Below, in pieces: positions 1 to 11,655 of a stretch of DNA of 64,000 bases (positions within the stretch are counted from its first letter, which is position 1; every line of letters starts with the position of its first letter). The notes beneath the pieces were generated by a model. It did not search any database and was not told where the DNA came from. It saw only the letters and a program-made list of their open reading frames with translations. The position numbers and the translations under genes were made by a program. This stretch comes from Sporobolomyces roseus (lineage: Eukaryota > Basidiomycota > Microbotryomycetes > Sporidiobolales > Sporidiobolaceae). Where the stretch lies: the NCBI GenBank assembly GCA_016617785.1, contig JADILM010000008.1, forward strand, positions 1,488,001 through 1,552,000. The letters run 5' to 3'.

Positions 1-1
1 T

Positions 2-340
2 AACGGCAAAACCCTTCTCGCCGAACTCCGCTCTCCCTCAGACGCTACCTTCGGAACTGCCGCTGCTGAGCGCACTTCTACCCTCCCCGCCCTTCAAGGT
101 CGTGCTGTTGATCAGCCCAACCCTGGCGTTACCGTATTAACGATTTCGCTTCCTGCCCCTACTTCTGGAGCTACTATTGAAGTCCTCTTCAACCCTCAAT
201 GGGAAGGTAAGCACTCGCTCCCTCTCTACCTCGTCGAACCGTCAGCTGACCCCGCTAGTACTTCAGGTTGGACCGCCAACTCCTACGTCTCTCCTCCAGA
301 CGTTGCTATCGCTTCATGGAGTCTCACTTCTCACGAGTAA
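2..340 (+). CDS. C-terminal end of an unrecognised protein (5' truncated by the window)
   Basis: Two exons can be read. The first enters from the left edge and ends at 206. A GT-AG intron spans 207-266, and the last exon runs from 267 to a TAA at 338-340. The visible tail is about 92 residues and is rich in beta-strand-forming and small residues. It includes stretches reading EVLFNPQW and, near the end, VSPPDVAIASWSLTSHE. The pattern resembles the C-terminal beta-sandwich of secreted carbohydrate-active enzymes such as heparinase II/III-like lyases, but that is a weak impression and no catalytic part is visible. I do not name a function. The splice junction restores one clean frame to a stop, which supports it being coding. 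Confidence 0.6.
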   Translation, partial: NGKTLLAELRSPSDATFGTAAAERTSTLPALQGRAVDQPNPGVTVLTISLPAPTSGATIEVLFNPQWEGKHSLPLYLVEPSADPASTSGWTANSYVSPPDVAIASWSLTSHE

Positions 341-811
341 ACCCCTTACACCTCTCTTTCTGCATACATACATACACTCTCTCACGACCTCCCTCACGAT
401 ACTACCCTCCCTCCCTTCGTTCTTCGACTTTCGTTAATCCCCTTTGCGATCCTATCCTCTCGCTCTCGTCGTTTTTCGTTCCTCCTCTCGTTTTCGTTTA
501 CATACTTTGTTTTCAATGGACATTATAGCTTCTCTTGTGTTTCACTCGATCTGGTTGCGAAGCGAGAGTCGTTAGGAGAAAGTCTGTCTGATCTGTTTCC
601 GCTTCATGACTCTTTCGCAATTGACGTTCCTCATCGCTACTCTCGTCACACGATCACCAGTACGAGCAACTGCTGTTGTCGAAGTCACTGCGAGCGACCC
701 ACGACAGACCTTGCGAAGGTTGCGAACAAAAGATGAAAATTCATACTTTCCCTTTTCAACCTCGTTTTCTGGGGTAGTACCCTCCAGCGGGGCAAAAAGG
801 TACAATGATGA
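341..811. other. Intergenic region between the partial gene and tRNA-His
   Basis: Contains the presumed 3' untranslated region of the upstream gene, pyrimidine-rich just after the stop. I see no splice-supported coding sequence. Short open frames on both strands have no recognisable protein features. Confidence 0.5.
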
Positions 812-955
812 TGACCCTGCCGTGATTCGAACACGGGTTTCCGCAGGATCGCACTGGAGGTGAAGAATCACTCGAATCGCAAGAACAGAAAGCTCAAGCG
901 AATTCGAGAGGTAGATACCACAATGCGGTGCCCTAACCAACTAGACTACAAGATC
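812..955 (-). tRNA. tRNA-His (GTG) with a 71-base intron
   Basis: Read on the minus strand, a full cloverleaf can be drawn. The 7-bp acceptor uses 955-949 with 819-813, including two G-T wobbles, and the discriminator A is at 812. A D arm follows. The anticodon stem CCGCA pairs with TGCGG, the anticodon GTG lies at 921-919, and the T stem CCGTG/CACGG carries a TTCGAAT loop. The two halves of the anticodon arm are separated by bases 917-847, exactly at the canonical 37/38 intron position. Without that intron the tRNA is 73 bases. The anticodon-loop and variable-loop sequence (TTGTGG and GAAACCC) resembles yeast tRNA-His. The discriminator A fits eukaryotic tRNA-His, whose G-1 is added after transcription. 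An intron this long in tRNA-His is unusual. Confidence 0.85.
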
Positions 956-1308
956 GACGCATTCAAGCGATACCCTGAGGCAGCCCAGAGCGTACACATC
1001 CAGCACTGCAGACAAAGCTTGCGACGAAACTTGACGAAACGAGCGAAAGTTCAGTTTTCGCATTCGGCGAAATTTTGCTCATCAGTCGTCTGCTTTCAAC
1101 CTCCTGCGCTTTACATTCTTATCGACGAATCGCATCTGTTGCCCCATTTGACTGCAAAAAGGAGACCCACGAAACAGTTGCATCTTTTTTTGGCGAACTT
1201 CGAAGGTGAAAGGAATTTCTACTCGACGATAACCCTTTCTCTCCCACTAATCTCAGCGACACCTCAGTATCCTCAACACGGCTCATCAGAGCACTCTCAA
1301 TCTGTAGA
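956..1308. other. Upstream region of the Zn2Cys6 regulator and of tRNA-His
   Basis: About 350 bases between the 5' end of tRNA-His (minus) and the first ATG of the next gene (plus). It should hold the promoter and 5' leader of the regulator. I see no coding sequence or clear operator. Confidence 0.4.
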
Positions 1309-3786
1309 ATGCCAGCAGATCGTACAGGAGACAAATCGCCAGCTGCCGGAGGGAAGAAGGGCAAGGAAGCTAAAACTCGATCAAGGCAAGGTTGTTTAAC
1401 CTGTAGGCAACGGCACAAGAAGTGAGTAAACTTGGTTCTGATCTCATAAGCTCTCAGAACTGAGTGGGAACGCGTTATGTAGATGCGATGAAACAAAGTC
1501 GGAAGAGACTAAAGGTGCTTGCAAACGCTGCTTCTCTGGATCTTGGGAGTGTAAATGGCCATTACCACCAGGAGAAAGACCGCTCAAGTCATTCAAAGGG
1601 AGTAAACAGAGGGTAAACACGGCGAGAGGTGAAAGTTCAGTCGCTGAATCTGGTCAAGAGGAAGAAGATGGGAACAGAGGACGAGAGGGGAGTAGTCGAG
1701 GAGAAAGGAGAGGAGCTAGTAATGGAGCGAATGGTGACGGGCAAGCCGCTTTCGAACCCCCGTCTGTTTACAATCCTCAAATCCCTTATCCTCCTTCGAC
1801 TTCGTACTCCCTTCCCTATCCTACTCCGAACTCACATTACTCTCAACCGATACCCCCTCTTCAGCCTCTGCCTCCTCCAGTTCCTCTCCCTACCCTTCCG
1901 AACCAGCAAAACACCGATTTGAACGACTTCTTCGCAAGTTTGGATGCAGAGTTAGGTTATTGGCAATCGATGGGGGAAGAAACGCACAACAGTGGTGTAT
2001 CGGCAGAGTTCACGACGATGCCTATGCCAGGAGACCCCGATGCAGAACTACCAATGCAAGCACAACCTACTCCTTCGGAACCTTTCCAACTTCCCGCTCC
2101 TCCTCCCTTTGACGACGAAACACCCGCCGAAGATTCACCACAACCTATCGAAACCGACGATCCTATATCCTCGTCTCTACATCAACCAGTCGCATCAACT
2201 TCCGCTCAAATGATCGAAGATCAACCTCCTCGACCCGCTCAAAACCCAGATCCAACCTCGAATTCCTCCTCTTCCCCTCCCGACGAACCAGACATCGTCG
2301 ATCCAGTCTACAACTCATTCAACGAAGGGTTCTTCCGCTCCCTCCCTAAACCAGTCAGAGATATAGTAGTCAAACGAATCTACGGTTTGGCGAACTCTCA
2401 CGAATTGAGTCGAAACGCGAGTATGGCGATGGTCATGCTCTATCGTCTCAGGATGCAGTCTTCGTCGGAGGAGAATCCAGATGCGGCTGCTTCGACGGAA
2501 GCACAAGCGAGATTACTCGCTCAATCGGACGTCTACTTCCAGAGAGCAATGGAACACCTTCAGAAACCGATTCCATTCGAAGCGAAATTGGTCGCTACTC
2601 TCGATATGCAAGCTTACCAGGTGAGTCTCGACTTGATTCACACACGATTTTCAGTCTGCTGAGCCATCGTAGCTCCCAGTTCGATCAATTCGGCGCCGCT
2701 GCTGCAAACGCTATTCTTCTCTTGATGGAATACTTTGTTCACGAGAGTCTAGGAGCACAGTGAGCCCTCTCACTTTCCTCTACATCTCTTGCTCAGTTCA
2801 TGTATTTTTTTCTGCAGGCCTGCACTCGACTTGTCGGCGATACGAAGTTCAGTCGACGTACTTTTCGCTGCTTTCGCTTGGTCAGATTGCATTCGATGCA
2901 TCTGTATTCCAAAACGACGTACCGTGAGTCGAGCTTCAGATGAGTCTCGATTACACACAGCTCATCACGCCTCGACTCCACAGGTCTTCGCATTCTCGAA
3001 TCTTCCCGGAGAACCTTCTGCCTCTTCACCTTCGACCGTTCTCGCCGACGTGAATCCTTCAGAATCCCACTCTATCGAAACTCATCTCGGTCTACCAGTC
3101 GGTCTCCTTCTTTGTATAGCGGCAACAGCGAACTTGAGTGCGGAAATGGAGGCTTTACCGGACGAAGTGGTCAAGTTCAAGGGAGATGCGATTGAGAAAG
3201 CGATTAGGAATTGGAGGCCTGCACCACTCGATAACGGTAGTACGGATAGTGCAGCTTATATCGAGAAACTTGCCACAGCAGAGATGTGGAGATACGTTCG
3301 TCCTTCTTCTCGAACTTCTCTTCGCAACGCAATATGTTGACCTAATCTGTTTGTTCTGATTAGGCATGTATATTGTTTCTATATCAAGCCGTTTTCCGAC
3401 AAGGTCCACTCTCACTCAACGTCCGGGCCGCCTTGCATCAGATCCTTCAAATCGGTGCACGAGTTCTCAACAATCACCCAATCCAAACCTCGTCGATTCC
3501 CCTACCTCCCTCCACTTCTTCCCGACCTACCGATCCTTCCTACGAGGATTACTTCAACGCCTGTTCGACTCGAGCAGTACCATGGTTCCTCGCTGCGACT
3601 GTGTCAGTTTTACCGGCTGATCGGGAGCTGTGCAAGAAAGGACTGAGCATTTGTGGGAAACAGAAGGGGTATCTCGACAACCTTGACGCGGTCGAGAGGA
3701 TCTGGGAAGTTGTTGATGGACAGGGTTGGACAGTCGATTGGAGAGCTTTGTTACAGAGTGAGAAGAGATTCGTTGGCTTCTTGTAG
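1309..3786 (+). CDS. Zn(II)2Cys6 fungal transcription factor
   Basis: DNA-binding regulator, expected in the nucleus. The start is the ATG at 1309. A basic N-terminus precedes a binuclear zinc cluster with spacing C-x2-C-x6-C-x11-C-x2-C-x6-C: CLTCRQRHKKC, then CKRC and WEC. The cluster is interrupted by an intron at 1422-1482. A Pro/Ser/Gln-rich acidic linker of about 300 residues follows (through about 2260). Then comes a helical C-terminal half of the fungal-specific regulatory type, including FDQFGAAAANAILLLMEYF and LLLCIAATANLSAEMEALP. At least five introns are needed (near 1422-1482, 2620-2671, 2760-2818, 2930-2982 and 3295-3363), and each join keeps the frame. The gene ends at 3786. Target genes cannot be inferred from the sequence. 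The family assignment is strong; exact exon edges in the C-terminal half are less so. Confidence 0.85.
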
Positions 3787-4118
3787 TTTCTCACTTTACT
3801 TTTAGTCTGTTTTTTTTTTGCCTATTGTTCAGTTCTCGCAATAGGTTGTTGTGCTGTTTCTCTCTCAATTACGAGTCCGTTTAGATCGTTCGAGAGAGTG
3901 AAGGAGAAAAAGGTAGATACAGCAGATCGAATTAGGAGTAATAGTGGATCTCGAGGACAACATCAAGAGATGGCAAAGCTACAAACAAACAGGTAGAAGC
4001 TGAATAAGCGGGTATCATGAGAGGGTATAGACTAACAAGAGGAAAGGAACCTAGCAATCGGGAAAGAGGGGAAGGTATAGCACAGAGACAAGCGAAAGAA
4101 TGTCGAGGTTCACACTGA
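3787..4118. other. Convergent 3' intergenic region
   Basis: Lies between the tail of the Zn2Cys6 gene (plus) and the tail of the sirtuin gene (minus). It has a T-rich stretch just after 3800. No coding sequence seen. Confidence 0.5.
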
Positions 4119-6059
4119 TCAATACTCGGGCGAGATCGGCACTCGATGATCTGAAGGTTCCGGGCTAGGCGTCTTTAAGTCAAGGATCAGGTTGAGAGAT
4201 CTCGAATTGGTCGGACGAGGAGGTTTGAATGGCTGATAAAGGGATTTGATGGGTGAGCAAGATACATTGCGATGCATGGGTGCGGAAAATTGATGATGCT
4301 GAGTGTAGGACTGAAAGTAAGGTTGTAATCGCTGTTGATGAGGTGGAGTAGAGGTATTGAAAGTGAATTCGTAAGGTATCGAAGCTTTGAATGGTGAAGG
4401 ATGATTGGAGGGTGAGGAGGAGGGATAGGAAGGGATCTCGAGAGGAGTGAGTGCAGCTTGAGAAGTACGAGTCGAACGAGGCTTCGTGGGCGAAGGCGAA
4501 GGGTTTGGTTTTTGTCGTTTCGTCGGAGGAGTCGAGGAGAGGTATTTGACGGTTGACCAAGGATTGTCGGAGACGATTTCAAACGATCGAGAAGGGAGCG
4601 GAGGGAGAATTGTATTCGAAGAGAGAGGTCGCAAGGGTGGTCGAGAATCAGATTTCTTCGAGGAGGCAGAGGCGAGGGGCTTCTTCTGGGAGGCGAAGGA
4701 ATCGAAAAGTGTTGTTTGTGGGCCGACCCAGTCTCGTGGTCGTGAACGTCTCCAGTCGGATAAGATACGATTCGTGAAGAGGTCCAAATCGGAAACAACT
4801 GAGAGATAGTCAAGTTCATGAATCAATCTTCTGTTTCGCTGGCGAGCTTCGAGAACTCGATACTAAACTCACCATTGTAATCGAAAACGTCTTTCCATTC
4901 TGCTCCCTTGATCTCTTCCCTATTGACCAAGATTCTCAATCCACCTTTCGCTTTGACGGCTTTTCCAAACTCTTTCACTAGCTTCTTGAATCCGGGAATC
5001 TTGAGACTTGTTCCCATCACAATCATGAGATCTGGTCCACCTCCGATTGTGAGATCAGAGAGGGATAAAGTGCCGATTGAGAGCGCTGCTGGAGAATTCT
5101 CCTCGTAGAGTGTTATGGCAGGTCGAAGGAAGGAGCGATTAGGAAGAGATCGCTTGTGTTGTGCAGCTCGAATGGCAGCTGGAAGGAAGGAAAGCGAGTG
5201 AGATCGGTTCAGCGAATATTAACGAAAATTGCGAATCCGAATGGGAACTCACCTCGATTTGTACACTGAGGGCATTCCGCAACTTCGCCTCTCGCAAAGA
5301 CTTCCCCTACTCCCTCACATTGATCGACTTCTGCCTCGTCCTTCCATTCCGCAACGTAATCACACGAACTGCACCTCACTCGGTAGATCGAACCATGTAA
5401 CTGAATGTAATCTCCCTCCAACTTCTCCTTGCCTTTTCCCTTGACGTCTTCCTTTTCTCCCTCTTTCAATCCCTGTAACCTCACTCCTTCGATCTCGACC
5501 GCTTTCAACCCAACCCTCGATTCCAAATTATCGATATTCTGAGTGTAAACCCTTCGCAACTGTCCTCTCTTCTTCAGTAGGCCAATGAAGCCGTGTGTGG
5601 CAGTTGGTGGATCTGAAGTGATGTGATCGAGAGAACGTTTGAAGGAGGAGAGGAATTGGAGATGTTGTGATGTAGTCGAGGGAGAGGAATAGACTGAAGC
5701 TGAGAACATGGCTGGACCTTTCAGGGTAGTCGTAGGACTACTTGTTGATGATAATGAGCTATTTGTGGGAGTACTTGAGCCAGAAGAAGATGCAGAAGAA
5801 GAGGAAGGTGATGAAGATGAATAGAGTCCAGTATCTTTCGAACGAAAGTCCTATACGCGCGTTTGAAGAGCTGTGAGTACGCGTAGGGTTCAATAGAGTG
5901 GATTGGGCTTACTGGAATCCCTGCTCGAGTGCTGACTCCGGCACCTAAGAGGAGTACTGCCTTCTTTGATTTGGCGATTCCTACCGTGATAGAATCGATC
6001 GCTTTCGTCGTCGACTTTGACTCCTGAGCTGCCGAGCCCGTCAACCGTACGAGCTGCAT
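4119..6059 (-). CDS. Sirtuin NAD-dependent deacetylase, Hst3/Hst4 class
   Basis: Removes acetyl groups from lysine using NAD. Hst3/Hst4 relatives act on histone H3 lysine 56 in chromatin, which is family knowledge. The start is the ATG at 6059. Visible motifs in order: the NAD-binding GAGVSTRAGIP (near residue 40) joined across an intron to DFRSKDTGLY; YTQNIDNLE with the catalytic-core Asn/Asp; LHGS with the catalytic His; two zinc-binding Cys pairs (CSSC and CPQC); and the MGTSLKIPGFKKLVKEF block typical of the Hst3/4 branch. Small introns interrupt the core near 5855-5915, 5180-5250 and 4830-4875. After the catalytic core, a Ser/Pro-rich tail of about 220 residues with basic patches runs to the TGA at 4119. 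It is probably disordered and could carry nuclear localisation. The gene is divergent from the histidine kinase at 6644. Confidence 0.85.
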
Positions 6060-6643
6060 CTCTTCAGCGAGGGAAGAGGAAAGGTGATGGAGGAAGGAAG
6101 GAAAAGAGAGGCTGGGAGGGAGGAACCAGCGCGCGCGTCTTCGAGCGCTTCCCTCGCCCGAAAAACCTCTCGCAATTTATGATCACAGCAAAAGTATGTG
6201 CTCTTCGTGGCTACAGCTGCTAACTTTCTAAGTATATGGCAGATTCAGGCTCGGAACTCCGCGGAATCTGAACTTCTTCTTCCGATTCTTACTACCGACA
6301 AGAGCGCATAACTCCAGCGGTCGATGTCTAGTGCACAATACAGTATAGTGTGCCGCGTGCTACGGAGAACAGATTTGAGTTTGTGCGAAGTTTTTTCGAC
6401 TGCAAGGCCTGGACAACTCCAGACCGGCAGCGAGAGATTTCTGTCTCTCTTCTCCTCCTCCTCCTCCTACCAAGTCAAGCACCCGATCAAGCTACAAAAC
6501 AGCATACCGCAAGTAGCCTCTCACCCGAAGCAGCACCCCTTGAAGAACGAGAATCTGTCAGCCAACTCGGGGCAATCGGAAATCACCCTCAACTACACAT
6601 CAATAGAGCGACAAATTCAGTAGAGAACTCAACCGATCAAGTT
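6060..6643. promoter_or_regulatory. Divergent promoter region, sirtuin / histidine kinase, with a possible long uORF
   Basis: About 580 bases separate the two ATG codons. The plus strand contains an ATG-started open frame of 99 codons (6324-6623) that ends 20 bases before the kinase ATG at 6644. If the kinase transcript starts upstream of 6324, this would act as an upstream ORF. It has no recognisable domain. In the kinase's own frame no ATG occurs before 6644, although the frame is open further upstream. Confidence 0.45.
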
Positions 6644-9600
6644 ATGCCGGCTTTTGAGCCTAGTAGTCCGACAGGAGGAGGAGATGGAGAAGGAGGAGGA
6701 GGCGAAAGTACTTCGTCGGAAACTTCAGAAGGGATTGCGAGTTCAGCTAAAGGACACGGACGAGCGAAACAAGCGAAGCAAGCAAACGAAGAACAATCGT
6801 TCATGGATTGGTTAGGGAGATATAGTATTGGAAGAGTTGGACCTTCGGATCAAATGCCAAAACCACCTCCTTCAATCTTAGCGATCCTCAACGAACAAGA
6901 TGGAGATGATTCTTCGAGTGCCGACGACACTACTCCTTCGACGAAAAGTTCGAGATCCACTACTTCTTCCCCTCAACTTCCTCAGCTTCCTCACTCCTCT
7001 CGACCTCATCCCGGTAAAGCTCCAATCTCAGTTTCGATCACCCTTTCGCAAGGTTCAAGTCAACAATCTTCGGCAGGATCGAACAGCTCTACGTCGGCTA
7101 CGTCAATGAGCAACCCGGCAGTTTCAGATGAAATGGCCGCTTCTCTGTTGAAACACTTTCGAAAACATGGAACGTTTCCAGCTCCACCGGGACCTTGGGA
7201 GGAGGAAAGATTGAGACTCGCTCACAAGTACGGATTGGATCAGCCAGTGAGACGGAGAGCTATAGATCGGATATGCGCTATTGCGAAAGCTCATTTCAAA
7301 ACGAAAATGGTCGTTGTCAGTTTGACTTTTGATGATCATCAAGTTTTGGGTGCAGAGCGAGGTGAGCACACTCTATCCCTCATGATCTCTGGATAGCACT
7401 GAAGCCTATTTCCTTTTCTCACGCTCCAGGTTTCGACCCGAATGGTGAACCAACGCTTGAAGACCCAGTTCGACCTCTCGAGATCGAACCAGCTTTCTGT
7501 ACTCATGCGATGGCGTCGAGTTACAAAGATCCTACCTCAGTCTTCATCGTGGCAGACGCGAACAAAGATTGGCGATTCAAACGGAACCCTTACGCAACGA
7601 AAAATGGAGGAGGAGTTTCTTTCTACGCTGCAGCAAACGTCAATCTTCCAGTCGGAACCGATTCGGACAAGAGAGGGTTACCGAAGACTCTCGCTTCTGG
7701 TGCGCTGTGTTTGATGGATCCGGCGAAGAAATTGAGGGATCCGTCAGACTTCTCGGAGGAAGATCGAGCGGTGTTGGCCGATTTAGCAGAGATGATTGCG
7801 AGAGAATGTAAGCCTATGGGATGAATACACAGTCAGCGACAAACGAAACTGATTCCTCGTTACTCTTGCAGTTCAACTCGGATTCGAACAGAGAAGAAGG
7901 GAGGAAGAATCGAAACAGTCAGAATTCCTCGGTTCTTTCCTCCAACAAGCTCTAGTTCAACCTGCTCAACCCGGTTGCCTACGAATGGTCTCCTCCGGTA
8001 GTTCTTCAAACATTGCTTCTCCCCGTCAATCACCTCCCGGTACTCTCAGTGAATCTGACGGAGACCCAACCACCGCGAGAATGCAAGATCAACCATTCCA
8101 CTTCCCTTCGAATCCTTCAACTCCTCCCCTTTCTACGTCTGATCGACCTCCACCTCTACCTATCAACCCTCATTCCCGCTCCTTCTCTCGCACACCCGGA
8201 GCTGAACCTCCTTCCCCTCCAACCGGCTCGAATCCTGATCTACACCCTGTCGATTCTTCTCCACCTCTCGCACCTTCCCTCTTCGCTACCGCCGCAGAGA
8301 ACCTTGTCAATCTCACTCGAGCGACATCTTGCGGTATTCTCGACTTGCGCGCTTTCCGCTCTTCTCATTTCCACTCTCAATCCCACATCCTTCGTTCGAA
8401 CGTCTCAATGTCGCCAACTCAAGCTGGTCACCCTCTTTCTCCTTTCTCACCACCACTCGACTCTAGTTCGTCCCCAAGAAGAGATCCGAATGCACCTCCA
8501 ACAAGGTCGAGAACGGGTAGTTACGGAGTCGGACCAGGGAGGGAGAGAAGGGGAAAGATTGGATTGATGGCGAGTGAGGGAGAGGTCAAATGGGCGAAAA
8601 TTGTCAAGAAGAGTGCGAGGCAAGAGAGGCAGAGGAGTGAGAGATTGGATGCTTGGGAGAATGGGGGAAGAGATCAGCAAAGAGCGGGAGAAGAGGACGA
8701 AGGCGAAGACGCTTTGACGATAGCGGTGGAGGAGACGCTGAGAACTTGGTCTTCCGTAAGCCTATTTCTAGTCTTTACCTCGAGAGTGAACTGACGAGTA
8801 AACTTGCATACAGCTGACGACGGAAGAGCTCGAAACGCAAGGTCTCGAAGGTGCTTTCGGCGCTTTCGGCATTCTACCTGACTTGACAACGGATACTCTC
8901 TGTGTTCCTATCTTTGACGTTGATGGATCTCCAGCTCTCATGATAGTCTTGTCAAGTACAGAGAAATGGTTCCGATTCGTGCGTTAATCTGTTCCCTTTC
9001 TCTCGAGTCTTTCCATCCTAATCTTCCTGATTATCCTATACAGGAGCCTACCGATAGACGTTTCATTCAATCTGTCGGAGCGATCATTATTGGCTCACTC
9101 CTACGAGAACGAGCGAGAGACAGCGATCGAGCGAAATTGGCGTTCATTTCGCAAGTCTCGCACGAATTGTAAGCTGAACTCCTCTGACTCTCTGCCAGCA
9201 CTGTCACTCATTGCTCTCGTCTTTGCAGACGCACACCACTACATGGGATCAACTCTCAACTCGAGCTCATTCGAGAGTTCTCCTCGCCTCCAGAACTTCG
9301 CAAACTCGCACCTCTGCTGGATGTCGCCGACGTTTGTCTCGAATCGCTTTCTGATGTCCTCAACGATACTCTCGACTTTTCGAAACTCAGCAACAATACG
9401 GCTCAAGAAGCTGCAGCTTTACAACAACGAAGTCTCACTCAGACCGATCTTGCCGCTCTCATCGAAGGTGTTCTGAAGAGCACTTGGGTCAAGAAGAGAA
9501 GGGTGGATCTCGCATCGGTCGATCTCGGAGCCGCTCCTCACGCAGATGATAAGGGCAAGGTCGATTTGATCTTGGAAGTCGAAGGGAAAGAGGATGGTTG

Positions 9601-11230
9601 GGAAGTCATGACTGATATCGGAGGTATGAAGCGAGTCTTACTGAATATCGTCGGAGTAAGCTCTACTTCTTGCGTTCTTTTCTCGTCGACAAACTTAACC
9701 TTCTCGCTCTCTGCAGAATGCACTCAAGTTTACGAAACGAGGACATGTCAGAGTGACTCTTCGATTCCTCGGACGAAGTTCAGTCACTTCTCCCGATACT
9801 ACGACTCCAAGACCGAGACGACCGACACCGGATCAACGGACCTATCGAGGATACGTTGTCATCGTGGTGCAAGACACTGGAATTGGAATGACCCAGGAGT
9901 TCTTGCGAGATGGGATGCTGTTTACTCCTTTCAAACAGGCAGACCCTTTCGCGTGAGTCGACTCAAGAGCTCGTCACCTCTCGCCTCAAGTGTAGATAGC
10001 TGAATCTTTGATCGTCTCTCACAGGTCGGGAGCTGGACTCGGTCTCTCAATTTGCGATTCAATCGTGAAACGCCTCGGACCAGGAAGGATCGATGTCACC
10101 TCTCAGCTCGACGCAGGAACCGAGATCTCGGTCACTCTTCCCCTCGATTTCGTCTACAGACAACCTACGAACAGCTTCCCGTTCAACTTCAACTCTCAAA
10201 ACACTTCTCGACCAACTTCATCTCGAAGGATCATCTCTGATGAACTCAACAAACTTCTCGGTCCTCCATCACAAATGCTCCCTCCTGAGGCTACTACTCC
10301 TCCGCCTGTTCCTCCTTCTCCCTCAACTTCTTTCACACCCTCTTTCTCCTCGCCAAACAAACGAAATCTCCGTCCTCCCCAATTCGATTTCCCGCATGCC
10401 GTCGCTGCGGTTCAGGCCTCGCTCGCGAGCCCCGTGCAGGCGCCAGAGACAGGCCCTACTCTGCCATCTTTCGGACAAGACGACCTCGCAATCGAAGCTG
10501 CGAAACTCGCCATTGCGACCACTCAAGAGGTCGACTCGTCTCTGATACCGATGAGCTCGCCACTTCCTGTCACTGCAGTTGATGAGGAGCAAGCACAGCT
10601 CAACGCGAGAAAGGAGGAAGAAGCGGCGGCTGCCAACGCTCGACAGAAAAAGGTCGAAGAACAGAGGAAAGCGTCTGTCGCTCCCGATGTACATGTCCTT
10701 TTCGCTGATGACAACCCGGTCGCTCGAAATATTCTTGTCAAGCTCTTTACTGGCAAGGTGAGCTTACACTGTCCCGCAGTGCCTCCTCGAGCAGAGTAAC
10801 TGATCGCTCTTCTCTCTTCGCAGGGTATCAAATACTCTGCTGCTGAAGACGGTCAACAAGCTGTCGACTTGTTCAAAGCTGGGAATGGTGGGATCGCTAT
10901 CATGTTCTTGGATGTTCAGATGCCGGTCAAGGTTCGTCTTCTTCTACAAACCGTTGTCTCCCTCGACTTACATTGTTCGACGAACTTCTTTAGGACGGGC
11001 TCGAAGCTGCTCACGATATGCGAGTGATGGAGACCGAACAAGGCTGGCGTCGATCGCGTATTATCGCTCTCACTGGTCTTTCGAACGAAACCGATATGGC
11101 GGAAGCTTTGGGAGAAGGTGGAGTCGACAAGTGGCTTGTGAAAGGAGGGAAATCACTCCGAGTGATCATGGAGGAAGTGGTCGAGATGCAGAGGGAGGTC
11201 GAAGAGAGGCGACGGCTCGATGAGGAGTGA
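6644..11230 (+). CDS. Hybrid sensor histidine kinase: GAF - HisKA - HATPase - receiver
   Basis: Two-component sensor expected to autophosphorylate on His, pass phosphate to its own receiver Asp, then to an Hpt protein. Start 6644 is the first ATG in frame. A Ser-rich N-terminus of about 150 residues is followed by a GAF domain (about 7130-7860) with FCTHAM, IVADANKDWRF and GGVSFYAAANV. A Ser/Pro-rich linker follows, then a second GAF-like segment boundary. The H-box SHELRTPLHG (split by an intron at about 9170-9228) carries the phospho-His. The N box reads LLNIVGNALKFTKRG, the G1 box VQDTGIGM, and the G2 box SGAGLGLSICDSIVK. The C-terminal receiver begins VLFADDNPVARN, has phospho-Asp in IMFLDVQMP (followed by an intron) and Lys in WLVKGGKS. 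About nine introns are needed. No transmembrane segment is seen, so it is probably cytosolic. The signal bound by GAF is unknown. Confidence 0.88.
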
Positions 11231-11655
11231 TTGAACGAAGATATCTTAACTAGCATCTCTTTTTCCTTTTTTCTATCGTTAATCTGTATTTGTCTTGCTA
11301 GGTTTGTACGGAGCTTGGTGTACGCGTATCTGTATGTAGGGTTCTTATCCTTAGTTTGTCGTAGAGCAGCACTTTTATCGGCTTGCATTCTTCTCGAGTC
11401 TACAATCATTCGATACCCTCTTTCTTCGCTGAGCTTCTCCGATTCCGCCCCTTGCAGGCTAGCTCAGACAACGTATGTAAGGGATGAGTCAGCTGCATCA
11501 GAGTTCACTCGCCGAATGCAGGATTCGCGAAGTAGGTGATTCATCGATTTCCCAATTTCAGCGTTCGTTCAGTCTTATCCAGTCTTCAAGCTACTCGGGT
11601 GCAAGCTGCACTTGATGAGTAGAACGGAGGGGTAGGAAGTGGGATGGAGGAAGTT
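11231..11655. other. Convergent 3' intergenic region
   Basis: Between the histidine kinase (plus) and the F-box-like gene (minus). T-rich downstream of 11250, as expected for a 3' untranslated region. Short open frames here show no protein features. Confidence 0.5.

Noticed and set aside
2..340. Heparinase II/III or other polysaccharide lyase
   Set aside because: Only the last beta-rich segment is present and no catalytic residues can be seen, so I did not name it.
6350..6643. Longer N-terminus for the histidine kinase
   Set aside because: The frame is open upstream but begins with GTG and contains no ATG before 6644.
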